Notes under the pieces: model-generated | What the model was told of the DNA's origin: nothing | The model's input: only the letters and a program-made list of their open reading frames with translations | The model's database searches: none | Assembly: GCA_934338065.1 (NCBI GenBank) | Contig: CAKRGX010000006.1 | Coordinates: 54,095-118,094, forward strand | Reading direction: 5' to 3' | Length of the DNA: 64,000 bases | DNA from: an uncultured Eubacterium sp. | Lineage (GTDB): Bacteria > Bacillota > Clostridia > Lachnospirales > Lachnospiraceae | Made by a program: the position numbers and the translations under genes | In this document: positions 9,401 to 16,163 of the stretch, piece after piece | How the letters are laid out: each line of letters begins with the position of its first letter | Numbering within the stretch: the first letter of the stretch is position 1

Positions 9401-9833
9401 GTACGGCGGGACGACGGATAAGCCATACATTACGGTAGATACCGGAACCGGGATACCAGCGGCTATTTGGCAATTCATACACATTCGTAACAAAAATGGT
9501 ATTTTCGCCAGGTTTTACATGGTCTGTCAAGTCTATTTCAAATTGGGAGTAACCATAAGGCCAGCGAAATATTTTCTTACCATTCAGATAGATGGTATTA
9601 TTCATATAAACGCCTTCAAAAAGAAGGTATAACCGGTCAGAGTTCAGATTGTCTACAAAAAACGTTTTTTTGTAGCAGCTCACTCCTTCGGAGTACAGAT
9701 CCTCACTGTTGTAGATCATCCAGTCATGAGGAATATCTACAGCCTGCCATTCACTCCGTTGAAAAAATATTTCAATAGGAGTGTGGAGGGGTTCTTTATG
9801 AAAAAACCAATGGTTGTTAAACAATTGTTTCAT
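6417..9833 (-). CDS. Glycoside hydrolase family 2 beta-galactosidase-like enzyme, multidomain
   Basis: 1138 aa. Hydrolyses beta-galactosides or related beta-glycosides; lack of a signal peptide suggests a cytoplasmic enzyme acting on imported oligosaccharides. Domain order: sugar-binding beta-sandwich (1-~170, with IPHDWMI and GVSCYKKTF), Ig-like domain, TIM barrel (~270-560), then DUF4982-like, Ig-like/Big and carbohydrate-binding-like modules to the end. The acid/base is predicted as Glu380 in WGIGNEIPD and the nucleophile as Glu458 in FGSETSS. Start ATG 9833 is preceded by GGAGA 11 nt upstream. Divergent from the GNAT-sortase operon with overlapping promoters. No transporter is adjacent. 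Substrate (beta-galactoside versus glucuronide) is not decided by sequence alone. Confidence 0.88.
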   Translation of the reverse strand: MKQLFNNHWFFHKEPLHTPIEIFFQRSEWQAVDIPHDWMIYNSEDLYSEGVSCYKKTFFVDNLNSDRLYLLFEGVYMNNTIYLNGKKIFRWPYGYSQFEIDLTDHVKPGENTIFVTNVYELPNSRWYPGSGIYRNVWLIRRPAVHLTTDGIYLSSQKTDSRWALHIDTEIQNDSGSEGIVSLRHTIFSPDGEEIQNTEVRIDAQIGLQTDRQLLFFDSPSLWDIKSPIQYSIHTELLLNDQVIDTDTQRFGFRTIHFDSQKGFFLNGKNVTINGTCEHHTLGALGAAVNREAIRRQLLTMKVMGVNAIRSAHNMPAVELLELCDEIGLLLFTESFDMWEHNKTDYDYGNYFKEWWQKDVTSWVRQDRNHPSVFIWGIGNEIPDVNDERGLEVTCMLRDEVRKLDYYGNAVIAMGSNIMDGQGAQKCANEVDLAGYNYQENLYDEHHKKYPDWCIFGSETSSTLQSRGIYHFPLSNRLLTYADGQCSSLGNCTTNWGAKSTDVVVSAHRDRKYCFGQFIWTGWDYIGEPTPYFTKNSYFGQVDTAGFPKDSYYHYMAEWTSYKQNPMVHLLPYWDFNEGQLIDVRIFSNAPKVELFYNGESQGTQKIDHANGQHLAADWQIVYHPGTLEAVAYDENNTVIAKDTCSSFGNAARITLHANKDTLLGNGEDLLFLEINTVDEQDRFVANSRSRVHVSVTGAGRLIGLDNGDSTDFEQYKGTSRKLFSGRLLAIIATKPEAGSVQIEVTSPTLEPAVLTIPVLSAPVRSGISCFMENEETYPEKSDEIPVRKIELHHQGATHLDKQYNETVVTATILPENATHRDISFQAVTLDGVESNCVTVDIDGTTAVIHALGDGEFRLCCSCTNGSQTAEVMSELEFEVSGLGEATSNPYKMINGINYSKCSSEAKLSFQGGVYITANQRTRFLFENIDFGEYGAADIHIPIFSFEDELPIEVWLGDSETDGICLLKDNYHAKSWYNHYQENIYKLPQRIKGVHSISIVVYPSTKLSLQGFYCTKLEKAYGKLYAIENNSITGDAFTVGSKTITNIGNNVTIEFDHMDFGENGPSHITINGHSPIPVNTIHIRFFREDGTEVRHMVDFPQSDGYQELTFPIDNFSGSGRINFIFMPGSRFDFDWFKFK

Positions 9834-9872
9834 AGTTTACAAAATCTCCTGTTCACAATTTTATTTATGAAT

Positions 9873-9901
9873 AGAATAGCAAAATTCTTTGACATTAGCA
9901 A
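9873..9901 (-). promoter_or_regulatory. Promoter for the GH2 gene
   Basis: Minus strand TTGCTA (9896-9901) and TATTCT (9873-9878) with a 17-nt spacer. Its -35 region lies within the rightward promoter at 9889-9917, so the two are likely to compete. Confidence 0.6.
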
Positions 9902-9917
9902 TAAATTTTTATATACT
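9889..9917 (+). promoter_or_regulatory. Promoter for the GNAT-sortase operon
   Basis: TTGACA (9889-9894), 17-nt spacer, TATACT (9912-9917). Overlaps the divergent GH2 promoter. Confidence 0.75.
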
Positions 9918-9965
9918 GAAAAAAGCAGATGATCGATGCGAAGTGTCTGCGGAATGAGGCTTATT

Positions 9966-10427
9966 ATGCAGTTATGTAAGATACCACCGGGCAAGCTGCG
10001 GGATGCACTTGATCTTGTGTGGGAGGTATTTGAAAAATATGAGGCACCGGTATATGAAAAAATGGGGGTTAAGACTTTTCGTCATTTTATTGAGTATGGG
10101 AATATGGTTGAAAAGATCAATCATGGTGAGATGATCTTCTGGGGATGTTATCTGAATAACTATCTTGTAGGTGTGATTGCCTTGCGGTATGGGCATCATA
10201 TAAGCCTGCTATTTGTAAGAGAGCAGTTTCATCATCTGGGTGTTGCCACACGTCTTGTAAAAGTTGCAGTGGCTTATGTTGAGGCGCAGCAGCCAGAGAT
10301 AAGAGCGGTGACAGTGAATGCTTCGCCGTATGGTTTAGGCTTTTATAAGAAAATAGGATTTTTAGAAATAGAACCGGAAAAAGAAGTAGATGGAATTCGT
10401 TTTACACCGATGAGACTGCCATTTTAG
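9966..10427 (+). CDS. GNAT family N-acetyltransferase
   Basis: 153 aa. Acetyl-CoA-dependent acetyltransferase fold: the central acetyl-CoA-binding segment is HHLGVATRLVK (a Q/RxxGxG/A-like loop) and the C-terminal beta-bulge pattern is ASPYGLGFYKKIGFLEI. The acceptor is unknown. Start ATG 9966 is chosen because AATGAGG lies 8 nt upstream; in-frame ATGs at 9936 and 9954 fit the ribosome site less well. It is the first gene of a two-gene operon with sortase B (11 nt apart, the second ribosome site overlapping its stop). A link between acetylation and the sortase is not established. Confidence 0.85.
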   Translation: MQLCKIPPGKLRDALDLVWEVFEKYEAPVYEKMGVKTFRHFIEYGNMVEKINHGEMIFWGCYLNNYLVGVIALRYGHHISLLFVREQFHHLGVATRLVKVAVAYVEAQQPEIRAVTVNASPYGLGFYKKIGFLEIEPEKEVDGIRFTPMRLPF

Positions 10428-10437
10428 GGAGAAACGA

Positions 10438-11220
10438 ATGAATAAAAAATGGATTTTGAATAGTATTCTTATTTTACTGATTATTATTGTATTGGGGTGT
10501 GGCAGTTATCTATTTATTTATTTTTGGAATGCAGGACAGTCCGAAGAGGAAATTCGTGAATTGCAAAAGTGGAAAACAGAAGCTTTCTCTGAACCAAAAG
10601 AACAGGAAATTTTATCGGATAAGCCGGCTATACTAAAAGAATATCAGAAACTATATCAGAAAAATCATGATCTATGTGGCTGGCTTATCATTAAAGGGAC
10701 TAAGATTGACTATCCGGTAATGCAGACACCGGATGAGCCGGAATTTTATCTTCATAGAAATTATAAAAAACAAAAGGATTCAAACGGACTGCCGTTTTTA
10801 GATGCAGTATGTAATCTGCACAAGGGAAAAAACAATTTGATTATATACGGACATCACATGAAAAGTGGTTTTATGTTCACGGATCTGCTCAATTATCAGA
10901 AAAAGGAATTTTATGAGAATCATAAAGTCATTGAGTTTGATACACTGTATGAAAAACAGCAGTATGAAATTGTTGCTGTTTTTCGTACCCGGATTTATCA
11001 TGATGGTGAGAATGAATTTAAGTATTATGATTATTGTGGGGATTTAACCAGAAAACGATATGAGAGCTATGTGGATCAATCAATACGCGCTTCCCTGTAT
11101 AAAACCGGAGTAAAGCCGGTATACGGTGAGCAGTTATTAACGCTGGTGACATGTGCATATCATGAAGATGAGGGCCGGTTTGTCGTTGTTGCAAGAAAAA
11201 AGGGAACCAAGGTAAAATGA
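10438..11220 (+). CDS. srtB: Class B sortase
   Basis: 260 aa. Membrane-anchored transpeptidase that attaches surface proteins to peptidoglycan. Short cytoplasmic start, one N-terminal membrane segment (residues ~5-29), then the extracellular sortase domain with predicted catalytic His139 (IIYGHHMKSG), Cys239 (TLVTCAY) and Arg247 (GRFVVVAR). The extra N-terminal helices and YPVMQTPDEPEFYLHRNY are features of class B. Start ATG 10438 follows AGGGAGA. No protein in this window shows an obvious C-terminal NPQTN- or LPxTG-type sorting signal, so its substrates must be elsewhere. The stop codon lies within the loop of the downstream terminator. Confidence 0.92.
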   Translation: MNKKWILNSILILLIIIVLGCGSYLFIYFWNAGQSEEEIRELQKWKTEAFSEPKEQEILSDKPAILKEYQKLYQKNHDLCGWLIIKGTKIDYPVMQTPDEPEFYLHRNYKKQKDSNGLPFLDAVCNLHKGKNNLIIYGHHMKSGFMFTDLLNYQKKEFYENHKVIEFDTLYEKQQYEIVAVFRTRIYHDGENEFKYYDYCGDLTRKRYESYVDQSIRASLYKTGVKPVYGEQLLTLVTCAYHEDEGRFVVVARKKGTKVK

Positions 11221-11229
11221 CTGGTTCCC
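11202..11229. terminator. Bidirectional terminator between srtB and the GGDEF gene
   Basis: GGGAACCA (11202-11209) pairs with TGGTTCCC (11222-11229); an A-run precedes it (T-run on the minus strand) and TTTAT follows. It overlaps the last codons of srtB. Confidence 0.8.
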
Positions 11230-11237
11230 TTTATCTA

Positions 11238-13145
11238 TTAAGAACGCTTACTGAGATTTCCGTATTTTTCTTTTCTAAGTCGCTTATTCTTGTAAAGAAG
11301 GTCATCACTCAGTTTCATATAATGTTCCAGTGACTGCCTCTTTTCCGGAATGGTTATAACAAATCCGGTACTGGCATTTACCTGATAAGGCAATTTACTG
11401 TTCTCGTTAAAACTTTCTAAGTATTGTTGGAATCTATGAAGGAATGTCTCTGCCATTTCTTCGTTGTAATCATACCCAAAGACTTCATATTCGTCACCGC
11501 CGATGCGGGCACATATCTCATCGGCAATACAGGCATTCTGCATCGCAAGGGCAATCGTCCGTATGGCAACATCACCCTGAGCATGCCCAAACACATCATT
11601 GATATATTTTAGGTTATCCATGTCGATGCTCAAAATCATCGATGGTATTTTTTTCTTGTTTGCTTCCGTAAGCCGGTCATTTGAAAACTGTTCAAAGCCA
11701 CGGCGGTTGTATAAATTAGTCAGTGAATCCTGAACATACAGCGTGTTGAGTTTTGCAAGGAGTGATTGATTCCTTGACTGGATCCTTGTATGTTCCAGAG
11801 TGTTTCCAATAATTGTCAGTAAAGAATGGAACAAAACATTTTTATGTTCTTTCTTGTTAGAAGTAGCGGCAACATATCCAAAATTATACTGAAGATAATG
11901 GATAGGAAAGAAGAATATACTCATCGGTTCTTCACGGATCGCTTCTGGTGGTATCAGATCGCTGGTTAAAAAGCTTGAAGTAATAATAGGTGTAGTATCC
12001 TTCAGACTGTAAATAGACTGTGAATATTTAGCGAAGCCCGGTTTCTCCCGCCTTGTCTGAGGAAAACTTCCCTCACCTTTTTTGCCCAGACATAAATAAA
12101 AGTCTCTTGTGTTATTCGGAAATTTTTCCAGCGCCAGATAATCACCGATATCTTCTGCTGACATAAGATTCTCTAAAGCAATCGAAGTAAATGTGTTGTA
12201 CACGGATTGATTAAGTAATTCTTCGTTAGCTGCAATCTGATGCATATGACAGACGCTGATATCGTGAAGGCTGAGAGTCTCACATCCACAGGAATTGCGG
12301 ATGATCGTTTCGGCATCGGTGTAACGGTCAGTCTCAACAGTTTTGCCCTGTATCAGACGGTGGATGGTGTCAACGATAAGATAAGCCAGTTTATCGATTG
12401 AAACTTTACATGTGGTCAGAGGCGGGATATTTGTAATCGATTCCATTACATCATCAAAGCCACAAATGGCAAAATCATGAGGGATAATAAACCCTTGTAA
12501 TACCAGACCTTTGCAAAGAGATAATGCCATGTAGTCGTTGGCACATAAAATTGCCTGCGGGCGTTCTTCCAGAGAAGAAAAATAAACGGCAGCTTCATCT
12601 CCCATATTTTTCCAGAAGTCTCCTTCAAAAACGTATTCATCCGGATGTGGTAACGAAAGCTGTTCCATCGTTTCATGATATTTTTTTAAACGGGAGATTG
12701 CATCGGGATGTGTCAGTGGACCTGACATAAAAGCTATTCGGTCATAATGATGCTCTTCATTTAAATGTTTAATAAGAGAAGGAATCGAGTGCTCATCATT
12801 CACAAGAATATTGTGGCAGCCTTCTACTTTTTTTCGTACACTGACCACAGGACAAGTACAACGCTTCTTTAACATGGCCAGCATCTTTTTCGTAGTCTTT
12901 TCACTTTCAAAGGTATCATGACAAAGAATAAAAGCGTCTATCTTTTCTAACGGGATCAGATTCATGATATTAAATTCGCCGTTTGCATTATTTCCGACCT
13001 TGCCATAGATGGTAAAAGCTGAAAATATAAGAAGATTATAGCCCTTTTCTTCGCAAAATAAGGACAAATATTTTACTAATTCATTTTGATAATAGGCTGT
13101 TATATCAAAAATTAAAATTGCAAATGTTTTGCGTCCGTTTAACAT
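11238..13145 (-). CDS. Diguanylate cyclase with N-terminal LacI-type ligand-binding domain
   Basis: 635 aa, predicted cytoplasmic (no signal peptide or membrane segment). Residues ~1-285 resemble the periplasmic-binding-protein-like sensor domain of LacI/GalR repressors (AILCANDYMALSLCKGLVLQGF, DFAICGFDDVMES, PPLTTCKVSIDKLAY) but no helix-turn-helix precedes it. A middle region of ~180 residues follows, then a GGDEF domain (~470-630) with IGGDEYEVFGYDY near residue 550. The GGDEY form is compatible with cyclic-di-GMP synthesis. The inhibitory RxxD site normally 5 residues upstream is absent. Start ATG 13145 suits GGAG with 7-nt spacing better than the overlapping ATG at 13151. It follows the membrane-protein gene with no gap, suggesting a functional pair. 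Confidence 0.87.
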   Translation of the reverse strand: MLNGRKTFAILIFDITAYYQNELVKYLSLFCEEKGYNLLIFSAFTIYGKVGNNANGEFNIMNLIPLEKIDAFILCHDTFESEKTTKKMLAMLKKRCTCPVVSVRKKVEGCHNILVNDEHSIPSLIKHLNEEHHYDRIAFMSGPLTHPDAISRLKKYHETMEQLSLPHPDEYVFEGDFWKNMGDEAAVYFSSLEERPQAILCANDYMALSLCKGLVLQGFIIPHDFAICGFDDVMESITNIPPLTTCKVSIDKLAYLIVDTIHRLIQGKTVETDRYTDAETIIRNSCGCETLSLHDISVCHMHQIAANEELLNQSVYNTFTSIALENLMSAEDIGDYLALEKFPNNTRDFYLCLGKKGEGSFPQTRREKPGFAKYSQSIYSLKDTTPIITSSFLTSDLIPPEAIREEPMSIFFFPIHYLQYNFGYVAATSNKKEHKNVLFHSLLTIIGNTLEHTRIQSRNQSLLAKLNTLYVQDSLTNLYNRRGFEQFSNDRLTEANKKKIPSMILSIDMDNLKYINDVFGHAQGDVAIRTIALAMQNACIADEICARIGGDEYEVFGYDYNEEMAETFLHRFQQYLESFNENSKLPYQVNASTGFVITIPEKRQSLEHYMKLSDDLLYKNKRLRKEKYGNLSKRS

Positions 13146-13147
13146 TA

Positions 13148-13912
13148 TCATTCTCCTTTTATTTCTGGAAATAAATAGTATATAAATTTACGCGCATAAT
13201 CTTTTCCTTCTTCTGTTGCATTGGAAACAACAAAAAATACAGGATTTTTTTGTAAAGGGGTACGATCGGAAAAAAGTTTTTGGTAGACAGCACTTTTTTT
13301 GATGTGGATTCCATATGCCTTATTATTTTTATGCTCAGCTGTGTTTGGAATGTACAAATATTTTTTTATACGTGCATATTCGTCCTTAGTTAAAAATGTA
13401 TCCAGATCAGCAATAAATCCCTTTTTTAAATAAGTTTGTTCGACATCCTCAGGAGAGGCAATCATGGCGTCCAGCATATTGGCAATCAAGCGGCTGCTGA
13501 TTTCAGAAAGATCACTGTTTAAGTTGGCACCTATCTGTGAAGCTATTTCCGGCCGGGTATAATACAGATAAAAAGAAGCTTTATTTTTCTCCACATCCAT
13601 CTTCATGGAAGCCGTAAACTGATCACTTAGTTCGGTAAGGGCACTATCCGTAACCGATTCATTTAAAACAGCACAACGCATATAAATGTTCGATTTATGG
13701 ATGAAATCAACCCATACAATATAAAATAAAACAGCGGCAATAACAAGAATGATCAGAAGCTTTGGAAGATAGTAGGTAGTAAAAAAACTCATTCGCTGTT
13801 TTCTTGTCATAGACCGTACACGTTCCCAATCTGATATATCATCGTCACGCTTAGAATAAATAGAGGCTTTGTCCTCTAAGTTTGTTTTTTTATTCTTTAT
13901 ATCGATGGACAT
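13148..13912 (-). CDS. Single-pass membrane protein of unknown function, partner of the GGDEF sensor
   Basis: 254 aa. Cytoplasmic N-terminus rich in charge (residues 1-~55), one membrane segment (LPKLLIILVIAAVLFYIVWV), then a ~175-residue extracytoplasmic domain. Parts of that domain (MLDAMIASPEDVEQTYLKKG followed by FIADLDTFL) remind one of extracellular solute-binding proteins, but the domain is too short to be a complete one and I do not recognise a family. Start ATG 13912 has GGAGG 6 nt upstream; an open frame extends to 14065 without a ribosome site. Its stop overlaps the ribosome site of the LacI-type GGDEF gene, so the two are translationally coupled. It could relay an outside signal to the cyclase; this is inference. 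Confidence 0.75.
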   Translation of the reverse strand: MSIDIKNKKTNLEDKASIYSKRDDDISDWERVRSMTRKQRMSFFTTYYLPKLLIILVIAAVLFYIVWVDFIHKSNIYMRCAVLNESVTDSALTELSDQFTASMKMDVEKNKASFYLYYTRPEIASQIGANLNSDLSEISSRLIANMLDAMIASPEDVEQTYLKKGFIADLDTFLTKDEYARIKKYLYIPNTAEHKNNKAYGIHIKKSAVYQKLFSDRTPLQKNPVFFVVSNATEEGKDYARKFIYYLFPEIKGE

Positions 13913-13931
13913 GATTTTCCTCCATTTCCAG

Positions 13932-13948
13932 CCGATACTTTGTATCGG
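13932..13948. promoter_or_regulatory. 17-bp inverted repeat in the 5' region of the membrane protein/GGDEF operon
   Basis: CCGATAC (13932-13938) and GTATCGG (13942-13948) around TTT, located 20 nt upstream of the start codon and downstream of an extended -10 (TGCTAAAAT on the minus strand, 13968-13976). It may be a regulator binding site or an RNA hairpin near the ribosome site. Confidence 0.55.
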
Positions 13949-14072
13949 TATGCTTTTGTTTATTTTAGCATAAGTTGAAAAAAAAGAAAAGAAAAGTAGA
14001 AAGATAATATGTGTTTTTTTTATGGTTTCAAAATAAAAAAATTTTTCTGGAAAATTTTTATCCAAAAAACAC

Positions 14073-14101
14073 TTGACTTTTTTTGCGCGGCGTCCTATAA
14101 T
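14073..14101 (+). promoter_or_regulatory. Consensus promoter for amt
   Basis: TTGACT (14073-14078), 17-nt spacer, TATAAT (14096-14101). Expected start about 14108. A terminator-like hairpin begins only ~13 nt downstream. Confidence 0.8.
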
Positions 14102-14112
14102 GCACTCATAGA

Positions 14113-14155
14113 TGACGAGGGCGTCAGAAGAGAAATCTTCTGGCGCTTTTTCTTT
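14113..14155 (+). promoter_or_regulatory. amt leader with terminator and competing hairpin (candidate attenuator)
   Basis: An 11-bp stem GCGTCAGAAGA (14121-14131)/TCTTCTGGCGC (14136-14146) with a GAAA tetraloop and a T-run (14147-14151) forms a textbook intrinsic terminator between the promoter and the gene. An alternative 5-bp hairpin TGACG (14113-14117)/CGTCA (14122-14126) uses the 5' arm of that terminator, so the two structures exclude each other. About 70 nt separate the T-run from the start codon. Regulation by premature termination, perhaps by an ANTAR-type RNA-binding regulator as known for nitrogen genes in Firmicutes, is inferred. Confidence 0.6.
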
Positions 14156-14225
14156 TGTCTAAGAGGAGACTAGACTATTGCAGGGAGAGAATCGTCATTA
14201 CAACAATAAATGGAGGTGCATGTTT

Positions 14226-16004
14226 ATGACACAGGAAGTGACGAAGGCTCTAGCGAGCATTACGAGTGACATGTGGGGAATCTGGTTCCTTATTGGCGCA
14301 GCATTGGTATTCTGGATGCAGGCAGGATTCGCAATGGTAGAGGCAGGTTTTACAAGGGCAAAAAATACCGGTAATATCATTATGAAAAATCTGATGGATT
14401 TTTGTATTGGAACGGTAATGTTTATTATCATTGGTTTTAGCTTTTTGCTTGGTGAGGATTTCCTTGGCTTTATCGGAAAACCAGGATTTGACTTGTTTAC
14501 CAATTATGCAAATTTTGATTGGTCGCAGTTCATTTTTAACTTAGTTTTCTGTGCTACAACAGCGACAATCGTTTCGGGAGCTATGGCAGAGCGGACAAAG
14601 TTCCTTTCCTACTGTGTATATTCAGCAGTAATATCCGCACTAATCTATCCGATTGAGGCACACTGGATCTGGGGCGGTGGCTGGTTAGCCCAGATGGGAT
14701 TTCATGATTTTGCCGGTTCCTGTGCCATTCATATGGTAGGTGGTATTGCCGCATTGGTAGGTGCTAAGATTCTGGGACCTCGTATTGGCAAGTTTACAAA
14801 AGACAAGGCTGGCAAGATTGTAAAAGTAAATGCTTTTCCGGGACATAACCTGACGATTGGTGCGCTCGGGGTATTTATCTTATGGCTTGGCTGGTATGGA
14901 TTTAATGGTGCGGCAGCAACAAGTACTGCACAGTTAGGATCAATTTTTCTGACAACGACGATTTCTCCGGCAATTGCAACCGTTGTCTGCATGATCTTTA
15001 CATGGATTAAATATGGTAAGCCGGATGTGTCGATGTGCTTGAATGCTTCTTTAGCAGGACTGGTTGCTATTACGGCGTCTTGTGATGTTACAGATGCTCT
15101 GGGGGCTATCATCATCGGTGCGGTAGCTGGAGTGCTTGTTGTCTTCGGTGTATGGCTTCTGGATTACAAGTTACATATTGATGATCCCGTTGGTGCGGTA
15201 GCTGTTCACTGCCTGAATGGTATCTGGGGTACGATAGCGGTAGGTTTGTTTGCTACAACAAGTGCACCGGGATATTCACTGGCAGATAGTGCAGGAAATA
15301 CAATTTCAGGTTTATTCTATGGTGGTGGATTCAAACTTCTTGGTTTACAGCTTACCGGTTTTGTATCCGTAGCAGCGTGGGCTACGATTACTATGATTAT
15401 TGTATTCTATGCGATCAAAGCAATCTTTGGACTTCGTGTTTCAGAAGAAGAGGAGATTCTTGGTCTGGATGCAACAGAGCATGGATTGAAGAGTGCTTAT
15501 GCCGGATTTGTTACATCGGTTGAGGGTGTTTCCGGTATCGGTGCCAAAGTAAAAGATATGGAATATGATAGAAGTGCTAAGCCGGCAGTCCCTGTTGATG
15601 AGGCAGTTCCGGTACAACTTAAGTCAGAAGGAGCAGAGGTTGCTTCTGATGTGAAACTGTCTAAGGTTGATATTATCTGCAAACAGAGTAAATTTGAAGA
15701 ACTGAAAGAAGCATTGAATGCAATCGGTGTTCAGGGTATCACAGTAACTCAGGTACTTGGATGTGGTACACAGAAAGGTACAGCAGAATATTATCGTGGT
15801 GTACCGGTTGAGTTTACTTTGCTGCCGAAGATGAAGGTTGAGGTTGTTGTGAGTGCTGTACCGGTAGCGAAGGTTGTTGATGCTGCTAAAGAAGCTCTTT
15901 ATACAGGCCACATTGGTGATGGTAAGATCTTTGTTTACGATGTAGATGATGTTATTAAAGTAAGAACCGGTGAGTCAGGATTTGATGCATTACAGGATGA
16001 TTGA
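14226..16004 (+). CDS. amt: Ammonium transporter (Amt) fused to C-terminal P-II signalling domain
   Basis: 592 aa. Residues 1-~425 are an 11-helix-type Amt/Mep/Rh channel moving ammonium across the membrane; the paired pore histidines are seen in CAIHMVGGIAALVGA and VAVHCLNGIWGTIA. After a ~50-residue linker comes a complete P-II (GlnB/GlnK) domain (~477-592): KVDIICKQSKFEELKEAL, T-loop region YYRGVPVEFTLLPK, B-loop TGHIGDGKIFV, C-loop VRTGESG. Free P-II proteins plug Amt according to ATP/ADP and 2-oxoglutarate; here the regulator is covalently attached. The T-loop position equal to Tyr51 of E. coli GlnB is Val, so uridylylation there is not possible. Start ATG 14226 has GGAGGT 8 nt upstream; ATG 14220 is too close. 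Expressed from its own attenuator-like leader. Confidence 0.93.
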   Translation: MTQEVTKALASITSDMWGIWFLIGAALVFWMQAGFAMVEAGFTRAKNTGNIIMKNLMDFCIGTVMFIIIGFSFLLGEDFLGFIGKPGFDLFTNYANFDWSQFIFNLVFCATTATIVSGAMAERTKFLSYCVYSAVISALIYPIEAHWIWGGGWLAQMGFHDFAGSCAIHMVGGIAALVGAKILGPRIGKFTKDKAGKIVKVNAFPGHNLTIGALGVFILWLGWYGFNGAAATSTAQLGSIFLTTTISPAIATVVCMIFTWIKYGKPDVSMCLNASLAGLVAITASCDVTDALGAIIIGAVAGVLVVFGVWLLDYKLHIDDPVGAVAVHCLNGIWGTIAVGLFATTSAPGYSLADSAGNTISGLFYGGGFKLLGLQLTGFVSVAAWATITMIIVFYAIKAIFGLRVSEEEEILGLDATEHGLKSAYAGFVTSVEGVSGIGAKVKDMEYDRSAKPAVPVDEAVPVQLKSEGAEVASDVKLSKVDIICKQSKFEELKEALNAIGVQGITVTQVLGCGTQKGTAEYYRGVPVEFTLLPKMKVEVVVSAVPVAKVVDAAKEALYTGHIGDGKIFVYDVDDVIKVRTGESGFDALQDD

Positions 16005-16035
16005 TAGAGCCGATATCCCTATTAAATAAGAAGAA

Positions 16036-16072
16036 ACAGACATCCGAATGGATTAAAAATTCGGATGTCTGT
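16036..16072 (+). terminator. Terminator after amt
   Basis: ACAGACATCCGAAT (16036-16049) pairs perfectly with ATTCGGATGTCTGT (16059-16072), 9-nt loop, followed by T-rich DNA. Confidence 0.88.
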
Positions 16073-16101
16073 TATTTTCTGTTTTTTTGTTTCTGAAACC
16101 A

Positions 16102-16130
16102 TTGATTATTAAATTTAGGTGTGATAAAAT
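16102..16130 (+). promoter_or_regulatory. Promoter for the MATE exporter gene
   Basis: TTGATT (16102-16107), 17-nt spacer, TAAAAT (16125-16130) preceded by TGA (extended -10). Confidence 0.7.
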
Positions 16131-16163
16131 GACCAAACAAAATAAAAAAAGGACGATAAAAAT

